Source of the DNA: Trichaptum fuscoviolaceum | Lineage: Eukaryota > Basidiomycota > Agaricomycetes > Hymenochaetales > Trichaptaceae | Direction: 5' to 3' | Assembly (NCBI GenBank): GCA_910574455.1 | Contig: CAJSYZ010000002.1 | Location: 5,047,671 to 5,111,670 of the forward strand | DNA length: 64,000 nt | The notes under the pieces: model-generated | The model's input: the letters and a program-made list of their open reading frames with translations, nothing else | Database searches by the model: none | What the model was told of the DNA's origin: nothing | Part shown: positions 49,101-58,970 of the stretch, one piece after another | Layout: every line of letters begins with the position of its first letter | How positions within the stretch are numbered: position 1 is the stretch's first letter | Made by a program: the position numbers and the translations under genes

Positions 49101-50686
49101 TATTTCACGTATCGCTGCTCTCGCCATACCACGAAGACGACATTCCCGGTCGAACGCAACCCCCGCCGCCCCCAGTCGAAGTAGAAGGAGATCTGGAGTA
49201 CGAGGTGGAAGAGGTTCTGGATGCTAGACGGTTTAGACGGAAATTTGAATATTTGGTACGATGGAAGGGATATTCGAGCGCGGAAGATACATGGATTCCC
49301 GCAAAGGATATGGGTAATGCAAAGGCTAAAATTCGCAGTTTCTATCGAAAACACCCGGACGCCCCTCGAGAAGTCAACGCTATCGAGCTCTGTGACCTGA
49401 GCAAGATTCAAGCTTGGCGCCCCGGAGTTGCGCCTTTGGAGGGGGGTAATGTCGAGATCCCGGGCTCCTTTTCTCATTTCCCGCACTTTCCCGCCAAGGA
49501 TCCCGACATGAGCAGACAAACCCGCGGGGAGAATCCCGCCATTGGATTCCCCGCGCGAAACCTCATTCCCGAATCGCACGATCCCATGCTCACGTGACTT
49601 ATCCCGCACCACCGTCCCGGCAACCATGCACGCATACACACACTCATTTACGACGACCCGCCACGGCACACGTACATTCACTTATCAACATACGCTCATT
49701 AATCCGTTAGTACCTCAAGGTGACGACCTGCAACAGTCTGGCATACCTAGTCTGGCTAGTCGCGGCCCCGGACCGGACGCTGACGTCCACGGACAGGCCG
49801 TAGCCATCTGGAGAGACGGGATAGACATGCCTAGCAGTGCGGTCGTAGCATGTATCGTTTGTAGTAGATAGGTGCGCATTGCGCAAGGACACTTAGCGTA
49901 GATTAACTATACAGTCTTTACGAAGTAGATAAATAGCTGTAGGCATCGTAAGGAGCACCCCACTTTTGACCTCTTGTGGAGTGCTTCCTTAGGTGCGATC
50001 TCTCTCTTTTCTCCTGTGTAGTTAGTTGCGCAATACTTACTTGTGGAGTGCTTCCTTAGGGATCCGCTTACTTGATGTTCAAAGCAGTGAAGAGTCCTAG
50101 CTGGCCTTGAGAATCCCGCGACGCGCCTGGATAGAATCCCGCGCGTTTCCCGCCTGAATTCCCACGCTCGTTCCCAGTCGCGAATCCAGATTCCCGAACG
50201 CGGGTTCTTGTCGCGAATTCCAGTTTCCCGAACTGTTTCCCGCTACAATTCCCGACGGTCGTAACACTTCTCTCTGTTTGCCTTCGGTCTCATCTTATGT
50301 CTATGCAGAGACGTTGCGGCTTTTCTGGATGGGTGTATGGAGCTCTTGGATTGGACAGACGCTCAGCGATTCCTTCGTATCTCGGAGCTGCGGAGGGCGG
50401 TGCTCAAGGCCGAGGGGACATTGGGTCGTCTGCGACAACGCTTCGACGTAAGTAATGTGATAATATGTTAATTAGAAGGGTGCTGACTTACTTGAAGATC
50501 GAGTTGAAGCTTTCGCATGACGCGAAGCTTGACGACATCGTGGTCAAGCTTGACCGAATGGCGTCGGATAGTCGTGCAAACCAGGATCGCATAATTGACA
50601 GGCTGACGGCGCTTGAGGTGAATCAGTCAGACAATAATCGCGCTGCGACTGCGATACTCGCACACTTAGGCACACATACCTCATAG
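43196..50686 (+). CDS. Hypothetical helical protein gene with a retrotransposon in one intron
   Basis: The exons are 43196 to about 43370, about 43405-43543, 50309-50447 and 50498-50686. The protein starts MSTVAVLQRRQRS, then helical segments with LEALKFIGSLVLEVVG, DLSDKLEGLRAG, DVAAFLDGCMELLDW and a C-terminal coiled-coil-like stretch (ELKLSHDAKLDDIVVKLDRM), ending at 50684-50686. The exon 2 donor CCG-GTACGT at 43544 and the acceptor ATGCAG at 50308 join in phase across a 6765-nt intron. The intron contains the whole LTR element plus its target duplication; without them it is 56 nt, normal for this genome. The junction of exons 1 and 2 is not resolved (no in-phase GT donor). The family is not recognised. 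The N-terminal helices resemble the adaptor-like N-termini of some fungal NTPases, which is only a guess. Confidence 0.6.
43563..44379 (+). repeat. 5' LTR of the chromovirus
   Basis: This 817-bp LTR is bounded by TG...CA and matches 49450-50266 without a difference that I could find. It carries many TCCCG pentamers and an internal direct repeat of CTTGTGGAGTGCTTCCTTAG (about 44085 and 44153). The sequence after it (TTAGGTCAAAAGTCC) does not start with a typical tRNA-complementary TGG. Confidence 0.95.
44469..45676 (+). CDS. gag: Chromovirus gag (capsid/nucleocapsid), with a frame change
   Basis: The ORF opens at 44469 with a coiled-coil region (about residues 20-80), then a retrotransposon capsid domain with LENWIHQIKLYLFG and LRQTGTVAEFASQFR, and a CCHC zinc knuckle CYYCGEKDHLVSDC near residue 320. 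Just after the knuckle the coding signal moves to another frame. The first frame ends at 45617, whereas 45470-45676 in the alternative frame has a coherent helical tail (LQSFEETLKRMAEQYVQNVQ) that stops at 45674-45676. This is either a programmed frameshift or a single-base indel near 45450-45470. The product packages element RNA in virus-like particles within the fungal cell. Confidence 0.85.
45718..49597 (+). CDS. pol: Chromovirus pol (protease, RT, RNase H, integrase, chromodomain), one frame break
   Basis: The aspartic protease motif is LDSGASGTF; the reverse transcriptase has FIKKKDG, TFGLTNAPATF and YLDDLLIF. The frame breaks at the C run 47185-47188, after which RNase H (VECDASDFATGAVLS), an HHCC integrase zinc region ending CDTCART, the integrase core (SDRGPQFV, then HPQTDGQTERVNQ) and a C-terminal chromodomain (EYLVRWKGYSSAEDTWIP) continue in frame to the end. 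The chromodomain probably steers insertion to particular chromatin. The ORF reads ~49 codons into the 3' LTR before its stop at 49595-49597. If the extra C is real, this copy cannot make full Pol. If it is a consensus error, the element may be active. Confidence 0.9.
49438..49446 (+). other. Polypurine tract of the chromovirus
   Basis: GGAGGGGGG lies immediately before TAA and the 3' LTR start at 49450, the position where plus-strand DNA synthesis of LTR elements is primed. Confidence 0.8.
49450..50266 (+). repeat. 3' LTR of the chromovirus
   Basis: This 817-bp copy is identical by eye to the 5' LTR. It ends GTAACA and is followed by the target duplication CTTCT. The end of pol overlaps its first ~148 bp. 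Confidence 0.95.
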
Positions 50687-51278
50687 GCACACAACTCTTG
50701 CATTCCGAGTCCATCTTATACCTGTCGTTCGACTAGACTTTGTTTCTTGTCTCCGGACTTCTTGCGAGGGCGCGCGGCGGTCGCGGACTTCGAGTCTTAC
50801 GGACCAGCGACGAGTGTCTGCACATTGGCGCGTTCACCCGGTCGTCTTGTTTCTTTTGCTAGGAGTTTTTTTTTTGATCTGGGTTTCTCCCGTGCGACGG
50901 ACGCGCGGGGTTATTGTCTTATGGACAATACGGACGATTGGCGGTTCTGCAAAGGGATGACACTCTTTCTAGTTTCCTTCGTTGTTTCTCCTCTTCTTTT
51001 TGTCTCTTTCATTCGTTCTTCTTATTAGGCTTTTAGCTACACTCCACCCCCTGAGTACCTATCTCATTTACAGCGGGTGAACTAGAGTCGGCATCTATTG
51101 TATCGTTAGCATAGGTAGCTTCTGCAAGGCGTGGATTGTCTTACCAATTGTGACTGAGTCCTGAGGCGCGTTCTCGCTATAGGTGTTCCCAGGAAGAGTA
51201 GTTCTGTTGCCAACCGCACTTGCTTTGTCGACGACGTTGTCCAGTGGGCCCTTTGTTGCATATTCTGGTATGAGTACC
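50687..51278. other. Intergenic region
   Basis: This 592-bp stretch follows the stop of the host gene. It contains poly-T/pyrimidine-rich sequence (50860-51030) and no supported gene. Confidence 0.45.
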
Positions 51279-52068
51279 TCAATGTCGACAAGTGTACTTG
51301 TGTCGCATAACAGTGAAGATTCTGACGGGTCGGGTAGCTTTCGTAACGAGGTGTTGCTTCTTCATACCGCCAACTGCTACACCCAGAAGGCTTCGAATGC
51401 GAGCAGGGCAAGTCAGCTTCTTCATATGAGACTTTGATGAAGACTGACTAGGTAAGCAAAGGTTCGAGAGGTCGAGGTCGAGTTCGGAGTGAGAGCGATT
51501 GTCAGACGGGGCCACTGTCTTGCGTTCTAAGTCTAACGCATTCTCAGAGGCATCGTCACCCACAGGAGCTTCTGCATCGAGGTCTGCCAAGCATCTCAGC
51601 GTATCTGCTTTTTCCGCGTCCAACAAAGGATCAGCTATAGTACAGATAGTCATTGCATCCCCGGTCAGAGGTCCTAGTTCTTCGTTGGCAGGTAATAATG
51701 CAGGGTGTATTGCAGCGGCCGTAGTTTGGTTCAAGGCATATCGGATAGTTGATCACGGCGGATCCTCTTCAAGGAACGTTGGCGACGCGAAACTTCAGTA
51801 AGAACAAATACTTCATCGGCAGAGACTTCAGGTAAAGCAATAAGCAGAGGGATCGACAAAGAGTGTCGCATTTGCAGCCACTGGACAGTATAGAACATAG
51901 GCCAAGTGACCATGAACGAGCGCAAACAGATAAACGTCGATAGGCATCAGGGTTAACGTATGAGCCACTGAGCTTGATAGATTTGTGCGCGGTGTGAGTG
52001 GCAGAATCGTACACAGTGACAAGGAAGCTTACCTGGTCGCTGGGTAACATTTCCTTCATGCCGTTCAT
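51279..52068 (-). pseudogene. Hypothetical gene with a broken frame
   Basis: A first exon may begin at 52068 (MNGMKEMLPSDQ, followed by a GTAAGC donor). After a TCCAG acceptor near 51890 comes QWLQMRHSLSIPLLIALPEV, and then, in a different frame, a long acidic segment starting NQTTAAAIHPALL and containing LTGDAMTICTIADPL and DTLRCLADLDAEAP. The switch occurs near 51738-51745, where a dinucleotide AT in CCGATATGCC appears extra. After 51440 the coding signal fades. I do not recognise the family. It could be a real gene with one consensus error or a recently decayed one. Confidence 0.4.
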
Positions 52069-52154
52069 TTTGAATTGATGTGATGCTGTGTGTCCTATGT
52101 ATATGAGGATGTATCAAGTCCGATTGATGATGCTTGATATTTGAAGTCTTCTAG

Positions 52155-52512
52155 GCGTCTTGAAGCTGAAGTCGAGTCTGTCGAAGGGCAGTTCGAGGAC
52201 GAGAAGGATCGGTTCTTGTCCTTCAAAGTGAACAGTCGCCGAGAATACAATCCGAGAATCCAGAGTAACAGAAATGAGTCAGCGTAAACACGCTCACGTC
52301 AGGTCTACCTCTTGGACCAAGAGCTCCAGCTGATCGAGCTTCTTCGCAAGGAAACTGCAGATGATGAGGCACTGTTTCGTGGTATGAAAGTCTCCGAGCG
52401 AGAACGGGAAGAGCTTGAGTACAGGAATGGGGAGGAGCGGATGTATGTTCAAGTTGGCAACGCAATGTGGAGTAACACAGATCTCAGGGTAAGGAAGGAA
52501 AGAGTGAGGTAA
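52155..52512 (+). CDS. Coiled-coil fragment, partial
   Basis: Two exon-like stretches, 52155-52227 and 52303 to about 52490, splice in phase (AAA-GTGAAC donor, GTCAG acceptor). They encode a charged helical sequence, RLEAEVESVEGQFEDEKDR followed by LDQELQLIELLRKETADDEA, typical of a coiled coil. No upstream ATG exon was found and the 3' end is unclear, so this is probably a gene remnant or an isolated domain. Confidence 0.35.
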
Positions 52513-52761
52513 AAAAAGGATAAGCGAATGCATAGTATGCCAGTGTACAAAAAGGGCAAGGATATGAAGAAGAAAATAGCAGATAGCAATAGAGGACATG
52601 GGGGCTTAGGAAATTAAGACTGAGAGGAAAAGTAAATGAATAGCGTAAAAGCCATATGAAAAGCTATAGGAAGGGAAGAAGAGCAGGTACTACGCTATGC
52701 TTCGTGGCGGGGATGTACATAAATTAATACTGGCAGTGTCATATCTGCGGTAAACTCAACA

Positions 52762-55706
52762 TTAGATGTAATTTTTGAAGAACCAGCGTTCTTCTCGAGT
52801 GAGATCCCTCTCTGACTGAGTTGCTGCCTGGGTTAGTGAACGGGCAAGAGACAAGGAGTGTAGGGCTGAGGCACGTTCTTGAGCCGGTGATACGCGCCGG
52901 GGTCGAATCGTCGATGCACTTGAAGGTCCAGCTGCTGACTCGGATTTCGCAAGACTCGGGGAACACTGTCCAGCCATCGCGGGTGACTGTCTAGAGGTCG
53001 ACTCGGAGTTTACGCTATGGCTCACAGATGTTTGTCCAGCTGTCAACTCCAAGTCGTTGGAATCCTCGCTCGAAACCAGTCGACCCTTGCCCTTTATATC
53101 GATGGTTTCAACGCTTTGTTCTGGTATGCCCTCGCCCTCGGCTTGCGGAGCATCTCTGGTACTAGTGGGGATGGACTGAAGAGCGAAACCTAACAAACCG
53201 GTATCGGGACTTTTCAACAATTTGGCGTAGTGTCCTTTGCTGATATTATAGAGAAGATCTCGAACCCAAAGAGGCATCTCAACCTCACTTTGCAACTCCC
53301 TGCCATAAAGTTGGCCATGTCCCTCTATCAGAGCCAGAGTAACCATACGTTCCATTTGATCCTCGTCTAGGAAGTGATGCAAGCTTTTCTGTGAATCCTG
53401 CACAAGAGCTATAACCGTGGACGTAGCGAGGTTACGCTTGCGCCCATGTTGGAATTGGTTTAGAAGGTTTCGAAAAGGGTCCACCTCCTGAACGACGTCC
53501 GCGGGAATATCACACAATATTAGTTGAATCGCACGGAGTAGCACTGATGCTCGATCACGATATTCGTTAACGCGCATCCTGACCTTCTCCAGCCAATGGA
53601 ACAATTTGGAGTTAGCATTTAAGCCGTCATCAGGTTTCAAGCCAAGCGGTAGGCACTTCTGCAGCTCATCGACGTAAGCCTGATCCATGAGTTTTAGGAA
53701 CGCATTTCTATCACCATTCGTCTTGGATAAGCCAAAGAAGGCAGTTCTGCCCATGTCCCGCATTTTCTTGATATGTTCGTTCAGATAATTAAGATTCTGG
53801 CCGGACTTCGGTGGAACAACCGTCTGCAATCCAGCTACTTCGGCTTTTACACCCAAAGCATCTGAGGAACCTTTAGCACGACTGTTTGAGTTTGATACCT
53901 CTTCCGAAGAATCGGCCGGTGTTGGTGAAGAGGGCGAGTTGGAAGAGCCACTAGTAAGCGTCGAGTTCAACGGATCTTTGAACAAGCCATCAATACCGCC
54001 ATAGTCCATCTCTTCAGAAGTTTCGGTCTCCGCCTCTCGTTTCTCCTTCTTTCGTTGCTCTGCCTCGTGTCGCTCACGCTCGATGTTGTGTTCATAAGCT
54101 TCTGAGATTGCATGCTGCAGTTGGCTCTGCTCCCATCGCTCCTTGTACGCTCTCGTTGGAACGTCATCGAGGCCAGAGTAATCCAGTGAAGCCATCTTCG
54201 AAAACCCAATTTCGGGATCATCCAGAGTAAATTTGAGGTCATTGCAATATGGCCCCTCCGTACTTTCAAATTTCAGGAACTCTTGTAGGCGCTCGATGAA
54301 TTCGGCCCTCTCCTCTTGCAATTTCAAGTCCACCGTAAGTCCGCCTTTTGTTATCTCGGTGAATAGTTCGTCACCTTCTGTGAGATTAGAGAGCTTCTCT
54401 GGACCATGACACCTCAGCGCGGAAGAGATCCTATCCTCCACGACGGAGAGCTGGTGTCTGAGCGACAGGAAGAGAAAGAAATAGAATTCCAGGACAAGGT
54501 GAAGACGCGGGAAGAAGAATTTGAACCTCCGGTTTATACTATTCGCGTCCGTGTCTTTCACTTCGAGTTCATCTGTCAAGGGTGAAGAGAAACGAAGCTC
54601 TTTTGCCAGGAAATCGTCAAAAAGGGAGCGACGAGGGTGGCTAGTAGTAGTAGTGGCAGGTGTTGATGCATTCATCCCCGTAAAGAACGCGAATAGTGCG
54701 TCGACCTTCTTCGCCAACCCTGTAACCTTCAAACCGGAATCGGCGACCGGCAGTCTGGAGACGCCTTCCAACATGAATTCAAATTTAGCCTGAGAGCTTT
54801 CTGGAAATGAATACCGGAAAGCCCTGAAAAGATCTTCTCGCGCTTTCTCAACTATGTTGCGCATCACAGTGGCGGTGGCCGTATGTTGCAGCTGTGTGAA
54901 TCATGTAAATAAATTGAGACACGGAGCGGGAACATTCATACTTACTTCTTCGATGACTTGCTTTAACAAGATCTTTATATATTTGTTGTTCAAGTTGTTT
55001 TTTGTGTTGACGATTTCGGCCATTGCGTTCTGGATTTGAAGGGATAACATGCCAGTCTCAACGCTGACCAATTCACGTTTCCTGCCTGACTTGCGTGATA
55101 TGGCCAAACCCTCCCTCAATTCACCGAGTCTGTCTCCTCCTTCAAGATGAGGTACTTTGATCGTTTAGCGAGTTTGTTGAGCTTCTCTTTTGCGTCGGCA
55201 AGGAAGTCCTTCGCACATCCATCTAGCTTGGCCATATTTTCGCCAACGTCACGGAGTTTGGCATCCACCAACTGCCTTGCCTTCCTCATCGACTTAATCT
55301 TATTCACCTCTAAAGCTGTTCTAAATGGTTCCATGGCTCGTTTTGCTGAGTTGTCCCTCAATTCGTGATGAGTGACATTGCTTTTCCGATTGACCATATG
55401 TTTGTTCCATTCCGAATCGTGCAAGTCTTCTTCGTACTTTCTAATTCCGTCTTCCGCAACGGGATAAGGATCGATAGCGAGAGCTGCCAATTCGTTCAAG
55501 CCTTTTAGCACAAGAGCAGCTTGCGAATTGAAAGATGTTCTCAAAGTGCCTTTGGTTGGATAATCTTGCTCGGATTTAGTCGGTGAGCCGGAGGTCTCCG
55601 TAATCTCCATGTCAGATGCGGGACTAGGCGTGAAGTCTTCAGCAGTATAAATATGATCCATGTCGTCGTAATCACTGCCGTGAGTTGACGAACGGGTCTC
55701 CATCAT
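52762..55706 (-). CDS. Large hypothetical protein, mostly helical
   Basis: The main exon, 52762-54891, is preceded by exon 54946 to about 55100 (GTAAGT donor, CACAG acceptor) and an N-terminal exon about 55135-55706 starting METRSSTHGSDYDD. Helical segments alternate with Ser-rich disordered ones. A charged coiled coil (residues EHNIERERHEAEQRKKEKRE) lies mid-protein and a conserved-looking region with GKGHYAKLL-type residues and LWVRDLLYNISKG lies near the C-terminus, which ends EERWFFKNYI. No enzyme motif, signal peptide or certain membrane span was found, and I do not recognise it. The junction near 55102-55137 has only very short intron options (about 35-39 nt), so a small indel there is possible. 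Confidence 0.6.
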
Positions 55707-55979
55707 GATTTCCTGTGCTATTTGACCAGAACAATCATTATTAGTACTTTGTTGGGCCTTACTATTTATCAGTATACTACACACCGGTTTGGTATGGAGT
55801 CTTGATAGCAGAGTCTTTATTCGCTAGTAGTGTGCGGCTGATATACTGAGCTATTTGACCATGCCAGTGACGATAATGAGTGCTTTGCTATACATTACTC
55901 TTAGACAGCATTACGCACTTATATCTCGACTATCCGTGTTATAACGACTAGGCTTAGGTACATCCGAGTCATTGGCCCG

Positions 55980-56830
55980 GGTACTAGTAGTGCGCAAAGT
56001 AGACATTGTTGAATGGTTTTTTGTAGGAGGACTCGAAGTGGTTGCAGTCAGTGAGTGGGCACAGGGTCAAGAGCCTCAGTCAGCCTGAGGCTCACTCAGC
56101 ATCATGATGTTGATGGGACTGCCAGCGCAACTTCAAGTTCTCAGGATACCGTGACTAGTAGTACTCTAGTACCACTGCCACTGCCAGTGGTGGCACCACT
56201 CAGGCTGGCAGTGTCACGGCCCGCTGCGGCCCGGGAACCCGGGGTGCACTCCGAGTCACCGTGACTGCTATCCCCGACACGAAGCGTACTAGTACTAGCT
56301 GAGGGAGGTGCCAGTGTGTCGTCGTGAACTTTAATCGAATAGTAAGCTAAATTTTCATCCTCCAGCCAATCGCAAGTTTTCTCTTCAAGTTATCTCTTCC
56401 GGACAAAACTTGAAGTGTACGACCGGGAAAAGACAAATTCCGAATTTAATATCTTCAAGTTGAAGTCGGAGCCTCAAGTTCCGATTACTACTACTGGATG
56501 ACTTCAACTTGAAGTTCCAGGAACGCCCCCTGAGAGCGGACTACTATTACTAGTAGTAGTACCACTTGGCAGCCGGCACTCAGCCTGAGGCTGACAGTGG
56601 CACACTTCAATTTGAAGTTGCGTGTCACGCAGGCACTACTACTAGCCTGAGTAGTAATGCCACGGCTCGGGAATGATCCCCTTATTGTTGCCACCATCAC
56701 GGTAGCCTTCCTGAGTATAAGTACTGACTCCCATGACTCTGCCAGTGGACGCTTGAGCTCAGTCAGGCTGACACCGTATCTCAGGTTGACACTTCAAGTT
56801 TGCAAGTTTGACAAAGACGGATAACTTGAT
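55980..56830. repeat. Intergenic tract dense in short palindromes
   Basis: This stretch between the large hypothetical gene (minus) and the membrane-protein gene (plus) is packed with short inverted repeats. Examples are ACTTCAACTTGAAGT at 56501-56515, AGCCTCAG with CTGAGGCT at 56072-56092, CCACTGCC with CCAGTGG near 56171-56190, and repeated CTACTACTAG/TAGTAGTAG words. No ORF was supported. The same words recur at 63845-63945 and more thinly near 28430 and 38700. Confidence 0.6.
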
Positions 56831-56841
56831 CAGCTCTGAAA

Positions 56842-58779
56842 ATGGCTTCCATCTATGATTACTACTTACCCCCCCCCAAGACACGAGTCTTCACCTCGGA
56901 ACCTGTGTCGCCAGCGGATGAGTACTACGAGGACGCTGCGACTGATGCCAGTGATGGAGTCCCCAATGATTACGATTCGGATCCTCTTAGTGGTAGGCAC
57001 AAATTTATTGATTCTACATCTTGCGCAAGACTCAAGTGATGATGACAGATGGTCTACTACTTTCTCTCCATCGTGGCGCTTCTGCCAGTGGACCCGAATC
57101 CTTAGTTAATGGCGAATTGCTCAATCGCAACCTGATTGCAGATGACACATCCATGAACCATCTCATCGAAAAGATATTACGCGAACTAACATATCGGGAA
57201 AACTACTCGCTATCGACTACGACTGAAAGAGCGCTGCTCGGCGCGATGGTTATCATTAAGACGTTATCCCACCAGACGAGAGACGCCTTGCGTTCTTACG
57301 AAGAGGAACTGAAGAAAGTCAGCTCGTTAGTCTTCCAGACGAGAGACACCTTGCATTCTCACGAAGAGCAACTGAAGAAAGTCAGGAAGTGGCAGTCACG
57401 GACAGACTCCGACTTGGACTTGGTGATGGAAGTGTACTCAAGTACAAATCTCGAGTATTTGGTTAACCAACCGGATGTAGTACCATCCAATCCACTGGCA
57501 ATCGTAAGTGGCAACTTCATCTACTACACCAGCACTGTATTAATAGGAGTACTGATTTCTTATTTGGTGGCACTGGCAGTGGAGGAACCCCGAATTTACT
57601 GTTTGGAACAATATAGTAGGCGAAATGAGGCTTATGGTGGTGTCAGCGTTTGCAGAGCTCCTTCCTGTTAGGCTCATTACGCCACAACGCCTAGATTACT
57701 ATCATACTAGTACTCAGTCCATCGATGGTATTGGGTGGTCGAAGTTTATGGAAAACGTTATCGACTACTACCGCGCCCACTTCTTGCCACAGTTTTCTTC
57801 TAATGATGGCGTCTCTGTATGGGACGGGACGACAATATGGGCCCACAGGAGATCTGTATTCGACAACTTTCAGAACAGCTTCTTCGAATCTTCCTACCTT
57901 TCCATTGGTACGCGTCGAGGGGGCATTCTGTCGTCGAGCCAAGAGGCCGTTGTCATGAATTTTGTCCCGCACCGGCACTTCAATTTCACGGACTTCTCAC
58001 TGGACCCATCGGGCCTTGACTGGTACAAGTTGTCGGCGGAGAAGCGCAACACTTCTTTTAGTATACCAGTGCTCGCATTGAGGTTCTTCATCCCTCTGCT
58101 TATCTGGTCGTACAACACGTGCAAGGAATGTTTGGTTTTGCTAGACGCCCTTACTGAACATCATCAGGATGTTTCCATCCTAAATTCAAATCCGTCGAAG
58201 GCAGAAATTGATTATTCCGCTGTATTTCGATTAGGATCAGCGGTGAATGTGCGCCACCAATTCAAGTTGGCACGCGCAGGCAACTTCGTCAAATCGTCCA
58301 CCGTCAGCGACGCTGTTGAGAAGGAGGATGCTGTTCAGGACGCCACGAAGCAGACCAACAAATCATCCACTGTCAATGAAGCAGGCGAAATGGGGGATTC
58401 TGTACACTGGCAGGATCGCGTCGAGGGTACCAGTGTCTCGGAACTGCGCAAAGAACGCCAGATCTTCCTGAACAAATTCAATTTGATCAGGAAATGTCTA
58501 ATAATTCTTTCGAACGATCACGCTCTATTCCCATTGCTCAGCTTCAATTCTCTACTAGCTTCAGACACGCTCAAGGCCAAACTAGCTCAGTTAACCTCCC
58601 ATCTTCGCGCGTCTGTTGACGACTATGACCACGACAAGGAAAGCCTCGCCGCGACAGAGTACGAGTTTGATATGTTCGTCTCCGCAGAAGTTGGTAGATT
58701 GGGTTCAAGTTGCTGCAAAGACGTCGAAATCTTACTATTGCTCTTCGAAAAACTTAATCCTATCGGAGTCGGCGCTTAG
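56842..58779 (+). CDS. Hypothetical membrane protein, one frame break
   Basis: Exon 1, 56842-56992 (MASIYDYYLPPP..., acidic), joins exon 2 from 57049 through a 56-nt intron whose GATGACAG acceptor keeps the frame. A heptad-like segment with two similar repeats (TRDALRSYEEELKKV and TRDTLHSHEEQLKKV) precedes a hydrophobic helix near 57515-57580 (LIGVLISYLVALAVE). The frame then shifts at the C run 57588-57591. With one C fewer it continues EFTVWNNIVGEMRLM through to the stop at 58777-58779, totalling 626 aa. A second hydrophobic segment (LALRFFIPLLIW) lies near 58070-58110. I do not recognise the family. The run of nine C near 56871 is another error-prone spot. Confidence 0.5.
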
Positions 58780-58970
58780 GATATCAGTTTGGGACTACTA
58801 GTAGTCACTCGCGACATCTAGTACTAGCAGCAGGGTGTTCAGGCAGAATCAACTTCTATGTTAATGCCTCTCTATTTGTACTATAGTATGCCAGTGTGAA
58901 ATGATCTTTGTACTCGTACTGTGTCGCAATTGTCAATACTATGCAACAAGGACTCGAAGGCTCTTTCAAG

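Larger units (their letters stand above)
43563..50266 (+). mobile_element. Full-length Ty3/gypsy chromovirus LTR retrotransposon
   Basis: This 6704-bp element starts TGTCGAG and ends GTAACA, flanked on both sides by CTTCT (43558-43562 and 50267-50271), a clean 5-bp target-site duplication. Two 817-bp LTRs bound a gag with a zinc knuckle and a pol in the order protease, reverse transcriptase, RNase H, integrase, chromodomain, which defines a chromovirus. A polypurine tract lies just before the 3' LTR. The LTRs read identical to me, so insertion is recent. It is oriented with the host gene. The frame breaks in gag and pol are described in those entries. Confidence 0.95.
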
